DNA of 64,000 nucleotides, taken from assembly GCA_963814805.1 (NCBI GenBank), contig CAWFER010000005.1, positions 27,650-91,649 of the forward strand. The letters run 5' to 3'. This stretch comes from AP-15 sp963814805. Its GTDB lineage: Bacteria > Pseudomonadota > Alphaproteobacteria > ATCC43930 > CGMCC-115725. Below the pieces are notes generated by a model. That model did no database searches and was not told where the DNA came from. It saw nothing but the letters and a program-made list of their open reading frames with translations. Both the position numbers and the translations under genes were made by a program. This document shows, piece after piece, positions 18,560 through 27,850 of the stretch (position 1 is the first letter of the stretch; each line of letters begins with the position of its first letter).

Positions 18560-20176
18560 CTACGAAATCACCGGCAGTTCATCATAGCTGTGGAACGGCG
18601 GCGGCGAGGACACCTTCCATTCGAGCGTTGTGGCGCCGGGGCCCCAATAATTGGCGCCGACGCGGCGGCCGAAGAACAGCGTGTTAAATACGATAAAGAC
18701 AAAGAACAAGGTCGAGGCGTAGGAAATGTAGGCGCCGATCGACGCAACGAAGTTCCAGCCGGCGAACGCGTCGGGATATTCGGCGATGCGCCGCGGCATC
18801 CCGGCCAGCCCGAGGAAGTGCATCGGGAAAAAAGTTAGGTTGACGCCGATGAACGTCATCCAAAAATGGATCTTGCCATAAGTCTCGTTGTACTGCCGCC
18901 CCGACATCTTGCCGATCCAGTAATAGAAACCGGCAAAAATTGAGAACACCGCGCCGAGAGACAGCACGTAATGGAAATGGGCGACGACGTAATAGGTGTT
19001 GTGCAGCGCAAAATCGACGCCGGCATTGGCCAGCACAACTCCAGTCACGCCGCCGATCGTGAATAGAAAGATGAAGCCGATCGCCCATAGCATCGGCGTC
19101 TTGAACTCGATGGAGCCGCCCCACATCGTTGCGATCCACGAGAAAATCTTGATCCCGGTCGGCACCGCGATGACCATCGTCGCCGCGGTGAAATAGGCGC
19201 GGGTGTCGACCGAGATCCCGGTCGTGAACATGTGGTGCGCCCATACCGTAAAGCCGACGACGCCGATCGCGACCATCGCGTAGACCATGCCGAGATAGCC
19301 GAAGATCGGCTTTTTCGAAAAGGTCGAGACCACCTGGCTGATCATGCCAAAACCGGGCAGGATCAGGATGTAGACCTCGGGATGGCCGAAAAACCAGAAC
19401 AGGTTCAGGAACAGCAGCGGGTCGCCGCCACCGGCCGGATTGAAAAAGCTGGTGCCGAAATTGCGGTCGGTCAACAGCATCGTGATCGCCCCGGCCAGCA
19501 CCGGCAGCGACAGCAGCAACAGGAACGCGGTCACCAAAATCGACCACACGAACAGCGGCATCCGGTGCAGGGTCATGCCTGGGGCGCGCATGTTGAAGAT
19601 CGTAGTGATGAAATTGATCGCGCCCAAGATCGACGAGGCGCCGGCCAGATGCAGCGCAAAGATCACCATGTCGACCGCGGGTCCGGGCTGGCCGACCGTG
19701 GACAATGGCGGGTAGAGCGTCCAGCCGGTGCCGGCGCCGCCATCGACCATCGTCGATCCTAAGAGCAGCGCGAACGACGGCACCAGCAGCCAGAAGCTGA
19801 TGTTGTTCATGCGCGGAAAGGCCATGTCCGGCGCGCCGATCATCAGCGGCACCATCCAGTTGCCAAACCCGCCGATCATCGCCGGCATGACCGTGAAGAA
19901 GATCATGATCAGCCCGTGCGCGGTGATCAGCACGTTGTAGATCTGGTCGTCGGCGATGAAGTGGTTGTCGGGGTGCATCAACTGGATGCGCATGACGATC
20001 GAAAAGGCGCCGCCGATCAGCCCGGCGCAGACCGCAAAGATCAGGTATAGGGTGCCGATATCCTTATGATTGGTCGAGAACAGCCAGCGGGTGAAAAACC
20101 CCGGATAGTGGCTGTCGTGGCCATGCGCGCCATAGCCTTGGGTGTCGGCGCCGTCCGCCTCGCGCTCGTAGGTCAT
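18560..20176 (-). CDS. coxA: Cytochrome c oxidase subunit I
   Basis: 538-residue catalytic subunit with twelve membrane spans. Haem/CuB ligands are visible in ITAHGLIMIFF, WFFGHPEVYILILPGFG (His-Tyr crosslink pair), VWAHHMF, and VVAHFHYVLSLGAVF. The ATG at 20176 is used because the family N-terminus (PGFFTRWLFSTNHKDIGTLY) follows; the frame stays open far upstream across coxB. D- and K-channel regions look intact, placing it among A-type oxidases. Confidence 0.98.
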   Translation of the reverse strand: MTYEREADGADTQGYGAHGHDSHYPGFFTRWLFSTNHKDIGTLYLIFAVCAGLIGGAFSIVMRIQLMHPDNHFIADDQIYNVLITAHGLIMIFFTVMPAMIGGFGNWMVPLMIGAPDMAFPRMNNISFWLLVPSFALLLGSTMVDGGAGTGWTLYPPLSTVGQPGPAVDMVIFALHLAGASSILGAINFITTIFNMRAPGMTLHRMPLFVWSILVTAFLLLLSLPVLAGAITMLLTDRNFGTSFFNPAGGGDPLLFLNLFWFFGHPEVYILILPGFGMISQVVSTFSKKPIFGYLGMVYAMVAIGVVGFTVWAHHMFTTGISVDTRAYFTAATMVIAVPTGIKIFSWIATMWGGSIEFKTPMLWAIGFIFLFTIGGVTGVVLANAGVDFALHNTYYVVAHFHYVLSLGAVFSIFAGFYYWIGKMSGRQYNETYGKIHFWMTFIGVNLTFFPMHFLGLAGMPRRIAEYPDAFAGWNFVASIGAYISYASTLFFVFIVFNTLFFGRRVGANYWGPGATTLEWKVSSPPPFHSYDELPVIS

Positions 20177-20190
20177 CGACCCTCTCGCTG

Positions 20191-21072
20191 TCAGTTGCCG
20201 GCGGGCGCCGGATTGGCGGCGACGCGCACCGCGCTGCCGTCCTGTTGATTGTCCGCAAACTTTTTCTGAGCCGCGACCAGCCAGCGCTGGAACGCGGCCT
20301 TCGATACGGCGACGACCTTGATCGGCATGAACGAATGGTTGAGGCCGCAGATCTGGTTGCACTCGCCATAATAGGCGCCGGGCCGCTCGACGTTGAACCA
20401 GCTGTGGTTGAGCCGGCCGATTATCGCATATTCCTGCACCCCGAAGGACGGGATGAACCAGCTGTGGATCACATCGGTGCTGGTCACCAGCACCCGGATG
20501 TTGGTGTTGACCGGCACCACCAGCGGGTTGTTGACGTCGAGCAGCCGGGGCTGCCCCGGCTTCAGATCGGCGGTCGGGATGATGTTGCTGTCGAACGACA
20601 GGTTCTTCTCGTCGGGATAGGTGTAGGTCCAATACCACTGATGCCCAGTCACCCTGATCGTCATTGCCCCCTTCGGCACCCGGTCCATGTAGTACATCAG
20701 CTTGAAGGACGGAATCGCGATCAGCACCAGGATCAGCACCGGGATCACGGTCCATAGGAGCTCGATCACGGTGTTGTGCGAAGTCAAGGACGGCTCCGGA
20801 TTGCGCCGGTGGTTGAAGCGCACGATCACATAGAGCAGCAGGGCCATGACGAACGCGGAGATCAAAAAGATGATCACCAGGAGTTCGTTGTGGAACGCGT
20901 TCAGCCGGTCCTTGACTGGGGTGGCCGGGGTCTGCATCCCCAGTTCCCACGGCCGCGGCTGCGCCGCCCAGGCCACCGCCGCGAGCGCCCCGGTGGCGGC
21001 CACCGCGAGCGCCAGCACGATCAGCACCTGCGCCGCCCGCTTCTTGGTCAGCAATCCCGTCAACCGCACCAT
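20191..21072 (-). CDS. coxB: Cytochrome c oxidase subunit II
   Basis: 293-residue subunit with a signal/anchor region, two membrane helices (about residues 62-84 and 100-124) and a periplasmic cupredoxin domain. The CuA site is present: HSWFIPSFGVQEY and GECNQICGLNHSFMPI with two Cys, His and Met. HQWYWTYTYPD is the electron-entry aromatic patch. It heads the operon coxB-coxA-ctaB-ORF43-coxC-DUF983-SURF1-M32 peptidase; the promoter should lie in the 357 bases upstream. Confidence 0.98.
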   Translation of the reverse strand: MVRLTGLLTKKRAAQVLIVLALAVAATGALAAVAWAAQPRPWELGMQTPATPVKDRLNAFHNELLVIIFLISAFVMALLLYVIVRFNHRRNPEPSLTSHNTVIELLWTVIPVLILVLIAIPSFKLMYYMDRVPKGAMTIRVTGHQWYWTYTYPDEKNLSFDSNIIPTADLKPGQPRLLDVNNPLVVPVNTNIRVLVTSTDVIHSWFIPSFGVQEYAIIGRLNHSWFNVERPGAYYGECNQICGLNHSFMPIKVVAVSKAAFQRWLVAAQKKFADNQQDGSAVRVAANPAPAGN

Positions 21073-21429
21073 TCCCTGCCGCCTATGATCCGTTCCACCC
21101 GGCCGATCGGCGCCGACAGCGGCTGCACCTTACAAAGGACCCGAGACTACAAAGGACTCAGGACTTCACAGCCGACCCGAGCGCCGCCGCCAGCGCCGCG
21201 CGTCCCCGGCAAACCTACCCGCGCCGGCCGAGACGGCGAAACCAAGCGGAGCCTACACCATCACCGGCGCGCCTCACAACCGGCCCCGCCCATTGCGTCA
21301 AGCCGCCGCACGGCTGACGGCGACCGGCCGATCGCGCGCGCCGTCGGCCGGCAAGCAGCGATCGCGACTTCCGCTCGCCGCCGACGGCGACCATATTGTC
21401 ACCCGGCATCAAATCAGGAGCAGCAGCGG
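21073..21429. other. Divergent intergenic region between coxB and tldD
   Basis: 357 bases without a supportable gene. It must hold the coxB promoter (leftward) and the tldD promoter (rightward). Around 21134-21160 there is an imperfect direct repeat (ACAAAGGACCC and ACAAAGGACTC). No convincing sigma-70 boxes or operators were seen. Confidence 0.5.
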
Positions 21430-22863
21430 ATGAGCGATCTCGCCGTCACCGACCAGTTGTTTTTCGAGCGCACCGGCATGGACCCTGGCCGGGTCGGGGC
21501 GATCGTCGCCCAGGCGCTCGCCGGGATGGACGATGGCGAGCTCTATCTCGAATACAGCCAGTCGGAGAGCTTGGCGCTCGACGACGGCCGCATCAAGAGC
21601 GCCAGCTTCGATACGACCCAGGGGTTCGGGCTGCGCGCGGTGGCCGGTGAGGCGGCGGGGTATGCCCATGCCTCCGATCTCTCCGAGGCGACGCTCCGCC
21701 GCGCCGCGGCGACGGTGCGGGCGGTGGCGGCCGGCTATTCCGGGGTGATGGCCGGGCCGCCGCCGGGCACCAATCGCAGCCTCTATACCGATGTGAACCC
21801 GCTCGGTCAGGTCGATCTCCGGGCCAAGACACGGCTCCTCGCTGAGGTCGACGCCTATGCGCGCAGCCGCGATCCGCGGGTCCGCCAGGTCATGGCGTCG
21901 CTCTCCGGGGTCTGGCAGGCGGTGCAGATCATCCGCGCCGACGGCAGCCGGGTCGCCGACATCCGCCCGCTGGTGCGCTTTGGCGTCGCCGTCGTGGTCG
22001 GCGAGGGCGACCATATGGAAACTGGCTCCTCGGGCGCCGGCGGCCGGCTCGCCTATGAGCGCTATCTCGATCCCGCACACTGGAAGGAGCAGGTCGACGA
22101 AGCCTTGCGCCAGGCGCTGGTCAATCTCGGCGCGGTGCCGGCGCCGGCCGGCGAGATGACCGTCGTGCTCGGGCCAGGCTGGCCCGGGGTCATGCTGCAC
22201 GAGGCGATCGGGCACGGACTCGAAGGCGATTTCAACCGCAAGAAGACGTCGGCCTTTTCCGGCATGATCGGCGAGCGCGTCGCGACCAAGGGCGTGACGG
22301 TGGTCGATGACGGAACCCTGCCCGACCGGCGCGGCTCATTGACCGTCGACGACGAAGGCACGCCGACCAACTGCACCACCCTGATCGAGGACGGCATCCT
22401 CAAGGGCTACATGCAGGACCGGATGAACGCCCGGCTGCTTGGCGCCGCGCCGACCGGCAACGGCCGGCGCCAGAGCTTTGCCCATGCGCCGATGCCGCGG
22501 ATGACCAACACCTACATGCTGGCCGGCGACCGCGACCCGCAGGAGATCATCGCCTCGGTGCCGCGCGGCCTCTACGCCGTCAATTTCGGCGGCGGCCAGG
22601 TCGATATCACCTCGGGCAAGTTCGTCTTTTCCGCTTCCGAGGCCTACCTGATCGAGAACGGCAAGGTCGGCCCGGCGGTCAAGGGCGCCACCTTGATCGG
22701 CAACGGCCCCGACGCGCTGACCAAGGTCACGATGATCGGCAACGACCTCGCCCTCGACCATGGCATCGGCACCTGCGGCAAGGACGGGCAGAGCGTGCCG
22801 GTCGGGGTCGGCCAGCCGACCTTGCGCATGGACGGGTTGACCGTCGGCGGCACCAGCGCGTAG
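21430..22863 (+). CDS. tldD: Metalloprotease TldD
   Basis: 477-residue subunit of the TldD/TldE zinc protease, which processes modified peptides and CcdA-type antitoxins in E. coli. The metal motif HEAIGHGLEGDF lies at about residue 257, with GVTVVDDGTLPDRRGS and GGGQVDITSGKFVF also typical. ATG 21430 is used; AGGAGCAGCAG precedes it and the family N-terminus follows. tldE (pmbA) is not in the window. Confidence 0.96.
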   Translation: MSDLAVTDQLFFERTGMDPGRVGAIVAQALAGMDDGELYLEYSQSESLALDDGRIKSASFDTTQGFGLRAVAGEAAGYAHASDLSEATLRRAAATVRAVAAGYSGVMAGPPPGTNRSLYTDVNPLGQVDLRAKTRLLAEVDAYARSRDPRVRQVMASLSGVWQAVQIIRADGSRVADIRPLVRFGVAVVVGEGDHMETGSSGAGGRLAYERYLDPAHWKEQVDEALRQALVNLGAVPAPAGEMTVVLGPGWPGVMLHEAIGHGLEGDFNRKKTSAFSGMIGERVATKGVTVVDDGTLPDRRGSLTVDDEGTPTNCTTLIEDGILKGYMQDRMNARLLGAAPTGNGRRQSFAHAPMPRMTNTYMLAGDRDPQEIIASVPRGLYAVNFGGGQVDITSGKFVFSASEAYLIENGKVGPAVKGATLIGNGPDALTKVTMIGNDLALDHGIGTCGKDGQSVPVGVGQPTLRMDGLTVGGTSA

Positions 22864-22925
22864 CGCCGGCCCGCCGCGCGCCGGCTGGCTTGACGGCGGC
22901 TTCGAGGACGACCTCTGGGGGGATC

Positions 22926-24935
22926 ATGCGGTTTTGCCGCCGTGGGCGGGCGCTGGCGTTCGCCGCAATGGTGGCGAGCTTGCCGGTCGGCGCCGCAGCA
23001 GCTTGCACCGATTTGGCCGATGCTCCGTCCTCGCGCTGGTCGCTCGCCACCGAGCATGGCGTCGCCTGGCTGGTGACGCCCTGCGGCCAGCGCTTCTACA
23101 GCCTCGGCGTCAACGCGCTGGATGGCGGCTACCCCTATCGCAACAAGGACGGTAAAATCTGGTACAGCTGGACCGCGTTCGACCGGACCCGCGGGCAGTG
23201 GGTCGACACCGCCCGCCGGCGGCTCAAGGTCTGGGGGTTCAACAGCGCCGGCGGCTGGTCGTTGCCGCCGCAGGTCCTGCGACTGCCGACGATCATCGAC
23301 CTCGAGCTCGGCCGTCAGGCGCGCTTTCACTGGTTCGATCCGTTTGCCCCGGCGACCGCAATTCGGATGATGGCGCTCGCGCGAAAGCTCGTCGCGCCCT
23401 ATCGCGGCGACCCCTACCGAATCGGCTATTTCTCGGACAACGAGGTCGGCTGGTGGGCCGGCGCGCTGTTTGTGTACTATTCGATGAAGCCGGCCGCTTC
23501 GGCGACCAAACAGCGCTGGGTCGAAACGCTGCGCCAGCACTACGCCGGCGATTGGCAGGCCTTCGCCGCCGATTTTCTGCCGCCGGCCGGGGTTGGCTCA
23601 TGGGCGCAGCTGCTCGCCGCCACCCAGATGACCCGGATGCGGCCGGGCGGCGAGGGGATCCACGTGGTGCGCGAATGGACCGGGATCGTCGCGCGCCATT
23701 ATTACGCGCTCGCCGCCAGGGCGATCCACGCCGCCGACCCGGATGCGCTCTATTTCGGCGACCGGCTGCCGATCTATTACGACCCGGCGGCGGTGCGGGC
23801 GATGGCCCCCTATGTCGACGCGATCGCCACCAACTACAATGTGGACAGCAGCGACGGCTGGGTCGCTCCCTATTATTTCGAGGGCTTGAAGAATTTGTCG
23901 GGAGGCAAGCCGGTGCTGGTCTCCGAATGGTTCTTTGCCGCCGAGCACAACCGCACCGGCAACCTCAACAACGGCCATCTGATGACCGTCGAAACCCAGG
24001 CCGAGCGGGCGGCAGGGGCGGCGGCGGCGACCCTGAACTTTGCCGCGATCCCGGAAGTCGTCGGCGCCCACTGGTTTCAATATTACGATCACCCCAAAGG
24101 CGGCCGCGCTGACGGCGAGGATTACAATTTCGGGCTGGTCGACATCGACGACCGCCCCTATCGCCGGCTGACCGCGGCGCTGGCGGCGGCCAACCGGCGC
24201 GCCTTCGCAATCCACCAGGCCTCGGCCCACCAGGCGTCGACCCCGGCGGAGCCCGCCTCCCCAGCAGCGGATTTCCTGGTCCCGGACGCTGACGTGGCCC
24301 TGCGCGCCCGCTCCTTGTCCGACTGGCCGAAGCCGGCAAGCTTGCTGCCCCGGCTGACCGCCTCGCCCGGTGCGGTCGATTTCGGCGAGGCCTATCTGAC
24401 CTGGAGCCGGCGCGGGCTGCAATTGGCGACGATCGGCCAGGATTATTACGACATGGATCTGCTGGCCTATCACGGCCCGTTCCCGCTCGAGGAAGCCTAC
24501 CGGGTCGAGTTCGGGGTCGATTTCGGCGCCGGTCCGCGCCGCTTCACCTTGTTCTTCATCCCGCCGCGCACCAAGATCCATGACTATCCGGAAATGCAGG
24601 CCGAGCTTTGCGCCGGCGCCGCGTCACGGGCCATCGCCAGGGGCTGCAGCCCGGTCGCCGGAGCGCAAGCAGTCTATTTCGGCGCCGACCAGCCGCGCAT
24701 CACCGCCGAGGCGCGGATCCCATGGTCGGCGCTGGGGGTGAGCGAACCGGCCGCGGGAGCCAAGCTGCGGGTCGAAATCGCCGTCACCTCGTGGGACCGG
24801 GATCGCTGGATGTCGCTGTCCGGCCGGGCCCCGGGCGCGGCGCTCGGCGATCCCGCCGGCTGGCGGCCGATGCGTCTCGGCAACAGCGCGCAGACCGTCG
24901 AAGGCTGGCCGATCCTGGCCCGGGCGCCCGACTAA
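22926..24935 (+). CDS. Secreted clan GH-A glycoside hydrolase with C-terminal CBM9-like domain
   Basis: 669-residue exported protein. A signal peptide (about residues 1-26, ending VGAAAA) precedes a TIM-barrel glycosidase. The likely acid/base is Glu173 in YFSDNEVGWW and the nucleophile Glu334 in VLVSEWFF, the clan GH-A spacing. Overall flavour is agarase or beta-galactosidase-like. After residue about 440 a linker leads to a beta-sandwich resembling CBM9/DUF1083, containing EARIPWSALGV. It is followed 91 bases later by a GH1 gene, suggesting extracellular cleavage of an oligosaccharide finished inside the cell. Exact family and substrate are not certain. Confidence 0.75.
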   Translation: MRFCRRGRALAFAAMVASLPVGAAAACTDLADAPSSRWSLATEHGVAWLVTPCGQRFYSLGVNALDGGYPYRNKDGKIWYSWTAFDRTRGQWVDTARRRLKVWGFNSAGGWSLPPQVLRLPTIIDLELGRQARFHWFDPFAPATAIRMMALARKLVAPYRGDPYRIGYFSDNEVGWWAGALFVYYSMKPAASATKQRWVETLRQHYAGDWQAFAADFLPPAGVGSWAQLLAATQMTRMRPGGEGIHVVREWTGIVARHYYALAARAIHAADPDALYFGDRLPIYYDPAAVRAMAPYVDAIATNYNVDSSDGWVAPYYFEGLKNLSGGKPVLVSEWFFAAEHNRTGNLNNGHLMTVETQAERAAGAAAATLNFAAIPEVVGAHWFQYYDHPKGGRADGEDYNFGLVDIDDRPYRRLTAALAAANRRAFAIHQASAHQASTPAEPASPAADFLVPDADVALRARSLSDWPKPASLLPRLTASPGAVDFGEAYLTWSRRGLQLATIGQDYYDMDLLAYHGPFPLEEAYRVEFGVDFGAGPRRFTLFFIPPRTKIHDYPEMQAELCAGAASRAIARGCSPVAGAQAVYFGADQPRITAEARIPWSALGVSEPAAGAKLRVEIAVTSWDRDRWMSLSGRAPGAALGDPAGWRPMRLGNSAQTVEGWPILARAPD

Positions 24936-25026
24936 TGGTCCGACTGATGCCACGATGGCGACCGGATCGACGGCGCTGCCGGGACGGCATCATTCGCCTG
25001 GTGAACAATCGACTGGCGAGGCGGCA

Positions 25027-26367
25027 ATGACGACAAATTTTCCCGACGGGTTCCTGTGGGGCGCATCGACCGCCGCCTATCAGATCGAGGGCGCGGTCCG
25101 CGAGGACGGCCGCGGCCCGTCGATCTGGGACACCTTCAGCCATCTGCCCGGCAAGATCGCCAATGGCGATACCGGCGATGTCGCCTGCGACCATTATCAT
25201 CGCTGGCCCGAAGACGTGGCGCTGATGCGCGAGCTCGGCCTCGGTGCCTACCGGCTGTCGACCTCGTGGCCGCGCATCCTGCCCGAGGGCCGGGGCGCCG
25301 CCAACGAGAAGGGGCTCGAATTCTACGACCGGCTGGTCGACGGCGTCATGGAAGCCGACATCGAGCCATGGATCTGCCTCTACCATTGGGACCTGCCGCA
25401 AGCGCTCGAAGACCGCGGCGGCTGGCAGAACCGCGACACCGCGCATTGGTTTGCCGAATACGCGCATCTGGCGGTGCGCCGGCTCGGCGACCGGGTCAAG
25501 CATTGGGCGAGCTTCAACGAGCCCAACTGCGCCTCTATCAAGGGCTATGGCGACGGCGAGCACGCCCCCGGCATTCGCGGCCGGGCGAGCGCCCTGACCG
25601 CGATCCACGTCATGAACCTGGCGCACGGCCGGGGCATCGAGGCGATGCGCTCGGCCCGCGCCGACCTGCTGCTCGGCAACATCTACAATTTCCACCCCTA
25701 TGAGCCGGCGAGCGAGCGTGAGGAAGACGAGATCGCCTGCCAGATGCTCGACGCGCTGTGGAACCGCTCGTTCCCCGACCCGCAGATGCTCGGGCATTAC
25801 CCCGAGCCATTCGCCGCCGAGATGATCGAGCCACTGGCGCAGCAGGGCGATCTAGAGATCATCAAGCAGCCGCTCGATTACTTCGCCTTCAACCACTACA
25901 CCCGCTCGCGGGTGCGCCGCGACCCCGACCATCCGTTCGAGGCCGCGACCCTGCCGCCGCCGCCCGGCGCGCCGGTCACCGATATGGGCTGGGAGATCGC
26001 CCCCGACGCCTTTCGCGCGGTCATGATCGAGGCCAAGGAGCGCTACAGCGGCGACCTGCCGGTCTACATCCTCGAAAACGGCGCCGCCTTTCCGGACCGG
26101 GTCGAGGCCGACGGGCATATCCGCGACGCGCAGCGCATCGCCTACCTGCGCGCCTATCTCGGCGCGGTGCAGGACGCGATCGCCGCCGGGGTCCCGGTCA
26201 AGGGCTATTTCGTCTGGTCGTTACTCGACAATTTCGAATGGACCCTCGGCTACAGCCGGCGCTTCGGCCTCATCCACGTCGACTACGAAACCCAGGAGCG
26301 CCGCCCCAAAAATTCGTTCCAATTCTACGCCGAACTCGCCCAAGGCGCCGCCCTCGACCGGGAATAG
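25027..26367 (+). CDS. GH1 family beta-glucosidase
   Basis: 446-residue cytoplasmic beta-glycosidase of family GH1. Starts with the family's FPDGFLWGASTAAYQIEGA. Acid/base Glu165 lies in SFNEPN, nucleophile Glu350 in YILENGAAF (most relatives have TENG). WSLLDNFEWTLGYSRRFGLIHVDY closes the barrel. ATG 25027 follows AGGCGGCA. Likely hydrolyses beta-linked disaccharides released by the upstream secreted glycosidase; no transporter or regulator for them is visible here. Confidence 0.95.
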   Translation: MTTNFPDGFLWGASTAAYQIEGAVREDGRGPSIWDTFSHLPGKIANGDTGDVACDHYHRWPEDVALMRELGLGAYRLSTSWPRILPEGRGAANEKGLEFYDRLVDGVMEADIEPWICLYHWDLPQALEDRGGWQNRDTAHWFAEYAHLAVRRLGDRVKHWASFNEPNCASIKGYGDGEHAPGIRGRASALTAIHVMNLAHGRGIEAMRSARADLLLGNIYNFHPYEPASEREEDEIACQMLDALWNRSFPDPQMLGHYPEPFAAEMIEPLAQQGDLEIIKQPLDYFAFNHYTRSRVRRDPDHPFEAATLPPPPGAPVTDMGWEIAPDAFRAVMIEAKERYSGDLPVYILENGAAFPDRVEADGHIRDAQRIAYLRAYLGAVQDAIAAGVPVKGYFVWSLLDNFEWTLGYSRRFGLIHVDYETQERRPKNSFQFYAELAQGAALDRE

Positions 26368-26592
26368 CAGGGCGGGGCGGCGTGATATTCTGAGAGGTCA
26401 AAACCGGGACTTCGCGCGTATTCGAAATAGTTTTACATAATGGCCCTCATGCGGCTTATCGAATGGTCGCCCAACCACCCCCTGCTTGATTCAGCCGTGC
26501 TCACCCCAACATACAACCGAGCCGAAATTGACCGAGCGGCACCAGTATGACGACTTACGCGGAGATTAACCGCCGCAACGGCAATTATCCCG

Positions 26593-26621
26593 TTGACAAA
26601 GCGGCGTGGGTCTAATATGCT
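26593..26621 (+). promoter_or_regulatory. Sigma-70-like promoter of the IS1595-type transposase
   Basis: TTGACA at 26593, a 17-base spacer, and TATGCT at 26616, 25 bases before the transposase ATG. An unusually good consensus match for this high-GC replicon, as expected for an insertion sequence. Confidence 0.55.
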
Positions 26622-26646
26622 CTGATCATTAGATCGGAGCGCGGAC

Positions 26647-27357
26647 ATGCCCAGCCAACTCGACAACCCCATTTTCCACGATGACGAGGCAGCGCGCGCA
26701 TGGTTTGAGGCGCGGATTTGGCCCGACGGCCCGTTCTGCCCACACTGTGGTTCGCAGACCGTCACCCGACTACACGGCAAGGCGCATCGCCCCGGCCTGT
26801 TTCAATGCAACGATTGTCGCGAGCAATTCACCGTCACGGTCAACACCGTTTGCGAGCGTTCCAAAATCCCGCTGCACAAATGGTGCATGGCGATCTACCT
26901 GCTCAATTCGAGCAAGAAAGGCATATCGGCGCTGCAAATGCACCGCATGATGGGCGGCAGCTACAAGACCGCCTGGTTCATGAGCCATCGCATCCGCGAG
27001 GCGATGCGAGAAGGCAAGCTGCCGGGCGGTCTTGGCGGCGCGAACAAGGTGGTTGAAGCCGATGAAACCTACGTCGGTGGCAAAGCTCGCAATCGTAAAA
27101 ACAAGGTTCCCGCGAAGACCGCCGTGCTTTCCAACACAGTCGAGGGCTATTTCAGCATCCTCAAGCGCGGCATCGTAGGCGTCTACCATTGGGTTAGCGA
27201 AGCGCACCTGCACCGCTACGCGGCAGAGTTCGATTTCCGCTACAACCATCGCGTTGCCCTTGGCTACAGCGATATGCAGCGCACCGAAATCGCCGCCGCT
27301 GGCATCTACGGCAAGCGGCTCACCTATCGGCGGCCTGATCAGCGGCCGAACGTCTAA
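26647..27357 (+). pseudogene. IS1595-family transposase with internal deletion
   Basis: 236-residue derivative of an IS1595-family transposase (normally about 300 residues). The N-terminal zinc ribbon (CPHCGSQTV, CNDCREQF), the HTH-like SKKGISALQMHRMMGGSYKT and the first catalytic Asp in VEADETYVGGK are present. After KVPAKTAVLS it jumps straight to NTVEGYFSILKRGIVG, omitting the usual 60 or so residues that hold the second catalytic Asp. The join keeps the frame. The product should be unable to transpose. Ends of the element could not be fixed. Confidence 0.82.
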
Positions 27358-27546
27358 GCCGGCTTTGAGCCGCCGCCAGTTCCGCCGCGCTTTGGCGCAA
27401 GGCGCGCGGCGATCTCTCTTAGCCGGCAGCGGCTTGGGCTTCGCCTTCATCACCGTATCGAACGCTTTCTCAAATCGCTCCCATGCGTCAGGAAGTTCCT
27501 CGATCTCATTGGGCTTGGGCGGCGGCTTCGATTTCATGATCACCAT
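27349..27546 (-). CDS. Small convergent ORF of the IS1595-type element (stop uncertain)
   Basis: Basic protein starting with PPPKPNEIEELPDAWERFEKAF, convergent to the transposase. Short proteins of this look (DAWERFE then a Lys/Pro-rich tail) accompany several IS1595-type elements, so it is probably real element cargo. The frame lacks a stop before the transposase and stays open on its antisense strand to 26770. The right end given here is therefore the start codon and the left end is an estimate. Function unknown. Confidence 0.35.
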
Positions 27547-27625
27547 GTAGCATGGCGGGACCGGATTCGCACCCGGTCCCGCCTTCCGCTATCCTAGCAG
27601 GTGCCAACCAACGCTAGGAGCGAAC

Positions 27626-27835
27626 ATGTCAACCGCCAAGGTTTCCATCCGATTTTCGTGTGAAAAGTGCGGCGCTCGCGTTGTCTGGCCCGATGACGCC
27701 ACCGACGATCTGAAACTCATCTGCACGAATTGCGGCGATGATCTCGGGACTTACGGTGATCTCCGCAACCAAGGTCTTGACGCGACGCGGGCCGAGGTTG
27801 AGCGGCTTCTGAAAAAGACGCTTCAGGGTAGGTAG
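27626..27835 (+). CDS. Small zinc-ribbon protein
   Basis: 69-residue protein with one treble-clef/zinc-ribbon: SCEKCGARVVW and ICTNCGDDLG about 28 residues apart. It resembles small zinc-binding proteins of phages and IS neighbourhoods (ECs_2282-like). A GGAGCG lies before the ATG. Its stop is 15 bases before the end of the IS1595 copy at 27851, so the C-terminus may have been altered by that insertion. Role unknown. Confidence 0.65.
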   Translation: MSTAKVSIRFSCEKCGARVVWPDDATDDLKLICTNCGDDLGTYGDLRNQGLDATRAEVERLLKKTLQGR

Positions 27836-27850
27836 ATCAAATTCAAGAGT

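Noticed and set aside
23598..24581. 327-codon minus-strand frame within the secreted glycosidase gene
   Set aside because: Antisense shadow of a gene with signal peptide and catalytic motifs; no start context or family.
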